Origin: DASZMJ01 sp035551935
GTDB taxonomy: Bacteria > Planctomycetota > Planctomycetia > Isosphaerales > Isosphaeraceae
Reading direction: 5' to 3'
Length of the DNA: 7,103 nucleotides
Assembly: GCA_035551935.1 (NCBI GenBank)
Contig: DASZMJ010000589.1
Location: 1 to 7,103 of the forward strand
The position numbers were made by a program, and so were the translations under genes. Numbering within the stretch: the first letter of the stretch is position 1; the number at the start of each line of letters is the position of its first letter. The notes under the pieces are model-generated. The model was given only the letters and a program-made list of their open reading frames with translations. It was not told the DNA's origin and did not search any database. This document shows positions 6,297-7,103 of the stretch, piece after piece.

Positions 6297-6319
6297 GGGA
6301 GCGGTAACGGAATCTGGTC
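6297..6319 (+). repeat. ISKra4 element, left terminal inverted repeat
   Basis: The 23-nt end beginning GGGAGCGGTAACGG matches the opposite end read on the minus strand (7103-7081, beginning GGGTGCGGTAATTG) at 18 of 23 positions. The shared parts are GGG, GCGGTAA and TCTGGTC. GGG termini are usual in ISKra4-family elements. A 7-bp dyad (GGTAACG at 6303-6309, CGTTACC at 6319-6325) overlaps the end and the transposase stop codon. Confidence 0.75.
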
Positions 6320-6320
6320 G

Positions 6321-7027
6321 TTACCTGGCCGCTTGCTTCCAGCAGGCATCGAACTGGTCGCCGTAATGCAGGCAACACAGCGCCGCCATCCGCTCCAGCC
6401 GCCGGATTCGCCAGCGGACGCCGGCCTGCTCCAGCCGCCGGCCGATCGCCGTCTTGCACGCCCCCTCGACCATCCCGCTGCCGATCGAGCGGCCCTCGGC
6501 CAGCCGCCGCCGGTACGCCGTATGGTCGAGGTGCGGCGTGAGGTAGCCGACCAGCTCCGTCACGTCCCCGGCCTCACTCGCCACCTCCGCCAGCAACCCC
6601 GCCGCCCCGGACCCCAGCAGGGTCCGGCGGCGGGCCGCGTACCACGCCTCGGCGGCGGCCCCCGGGCCGTGCAGCGCGACGGCCGCCGCGTGCAGGTGCT
6701 CCGAGGCGTGGAAGATGTCCAGCACCCCGGCGGCGGTGACCAGCCGCCGCTCGGCTCGGCCGTGGCTGCGGCGGGCCCCGCCGCAGGGGCAGGACCGTCC
6801 GCGCCCCCCTCTTTCTCCAGGTCGGCCGCCTGGGCATTGGGCACGTCTTGGAGCCGGTCCCGGGTGAAGCGGCGACCGCGGTCGACAGCCGCCGGCTCGA
6901 CCGTGGCCAAGGCATGGCCATCGGCGGCGTCCGCGGCGATCCGCTCCAGTTCGCGGACGATCGCCAACGCTTGCTCGAGAGCCGCGGCTTCCCGCTCGTT
7001 GCAGACCTCGATCGTGCGCGGGTACAT
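6321..7027 (-). pseudogene. ISKra4-family transposase, catalytic middle missing, -1 shift
   Basis: The start is the ATG at 7027 with GGAGGT 6 nt upstream. Residues 1-75 (MYPRTIEVCNEREAAALEQA onward) are the family N-terminal region. A -1 shift at 6809-6803 joins them to a frame running to TAA at 6321-6323, giving about 235 aa. Just after the shift comes the zinc-binding part SCPCGGARRSHGRAERRLV (joined residues 79-97). Then RRLVTAAG runs directly into VLDIFHASEHLH (about 102 onward), a motif of the C-terminal catalytic domain. The last part contains GSGMVEGACKTAIGRRLEQ, with the probable catalytic Glu at about 188. In intact members some hundreds of residues, with the first acidic catalytic residues, lie between the zinc motif and the DxxHASEH motif. 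An in-frame deletion after joined residue 101 is therefore inferred. The product cannot be an active enzyme by itself. Confidence 0.8.
6803..6809 (-). other. Candidate -1 frameshift heptamer G GGG GGC
   Basis: In the N-terminal transposase frame the codons GAG GGG GGC give the heptamer G GGG GGC, which fits the X XXY YYZ pattern of -1 slippery sites. A -1 slip here leads exactly into the frame with CPCGG and the C-terminal domain. Some ISKra4 relatives are, as I recall, thought to use programmed frameshifting. A simple one-base loss in the G-run would look the same. Confidence 0.4.
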
Positions 7028-7080
7028 CGGGAGACCTCCGTGAGGGTGAGATCGCCCGGTTATCCCAGATGCCCCAGTCG

Positions 7081-7103
7081 GACCAGAAACAATTACCGCA
7101 CCC
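7081..7103 (-). repeat. ISKra4 element, right terminal inverted repeat at the window end
   Basis: Read on the minus strand, it begins GGGTGCGGTAATTG and ends TCTGGTC, matching the left end at 18 of 23 positions. It lies 53 nt upstream of the transposase start. Confidence 0.72.

Larger units (their letters stand above)
6297..7103 (-). mobile_element. ISKra4-family element, internally deleted, both ends present
   Basis: The element is 807 bp between imperfect 23-bp inverted repeats, clearly shorter than intact members, which are generally well above 1.2 kb. It keeps the start and the end of the transposase gene but lacks the middle. With intact ends it could be moved by a related complete element. 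The right end coincides with the last base of the window, so flanking duplications cannot be checked. The GGG at the very end agrees with the family. Confidence 0.75.

Noticed and set aside
5899..6459. Minus-strand open frame of 186 codons spanning the ISKra4 end and the palindromes
   Set aside because: It crosses the IS terminus, is Arg-rich, and has no family resemblance.

Overview
The window is very GC-rich, and nearly every convincing gene lies on the minus strand. The style of the genes (an ECF sigma factor, a zinc-finger membrane anti-sigma factor with a long Ala/Pro-rich tail, a DUF3352-like exported protein and planctomycete-type IS701 and ISKra4 transposases) suggests a planctomycete, probably of the Isosphaeraceae. 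That placement is an inference from gene content, not from a marker gene.

Layout from left to right: (1) the last 26 codons of an IS3-family transposase on the plus strand, cut by the window edge; (2) a 57-aa minus-strand gene of unknown function; (3) an IS701-family element at 338-1848 with perfect 17-bp inverted ends and a dead transposase (one nonsense codon and one frameshift); (4) a minus-strand operon, read from right to left: ECF sigma factor, membrane anti-sigma factor, exported DUF3352-like protein, with gaps of 29 and 5 nt; (5) a strong hairpin terminator separating this operon from a 122-aa protein, preceded by a 69-aa protein, both unassigned; (6) 478 nt of probable non-coding DNA rich in dyad symmetry, including two copies of a 17-bp palindrome; (7) an ISKra4-family element at 6297-7103 whose two ends and both transposase termini survive while the catalytic middle appears to be missing.

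The working unit is the sigma/anti-sigma/exported-protein operon. The sigma factor would direct RNA polymerase to stress or envelope genes, the anti-sigma factor would hold it at the membrane, and the third product would be exported. The IS701 copy sits exactly behind the stop codon of the third gene, separating it from the 57-aa gene that was probably 40-50 nt downstream before insertion. Three insertion sequences in 7 kb, all partial or inactive, mark this as a plastic part of the genome. I see no clear new defence or biosynthetic system. The most unusual items are the internally deleted ISKra4 element with a candidate -1 slippery heptamer and the paired palindromes in the non-coding stretch.
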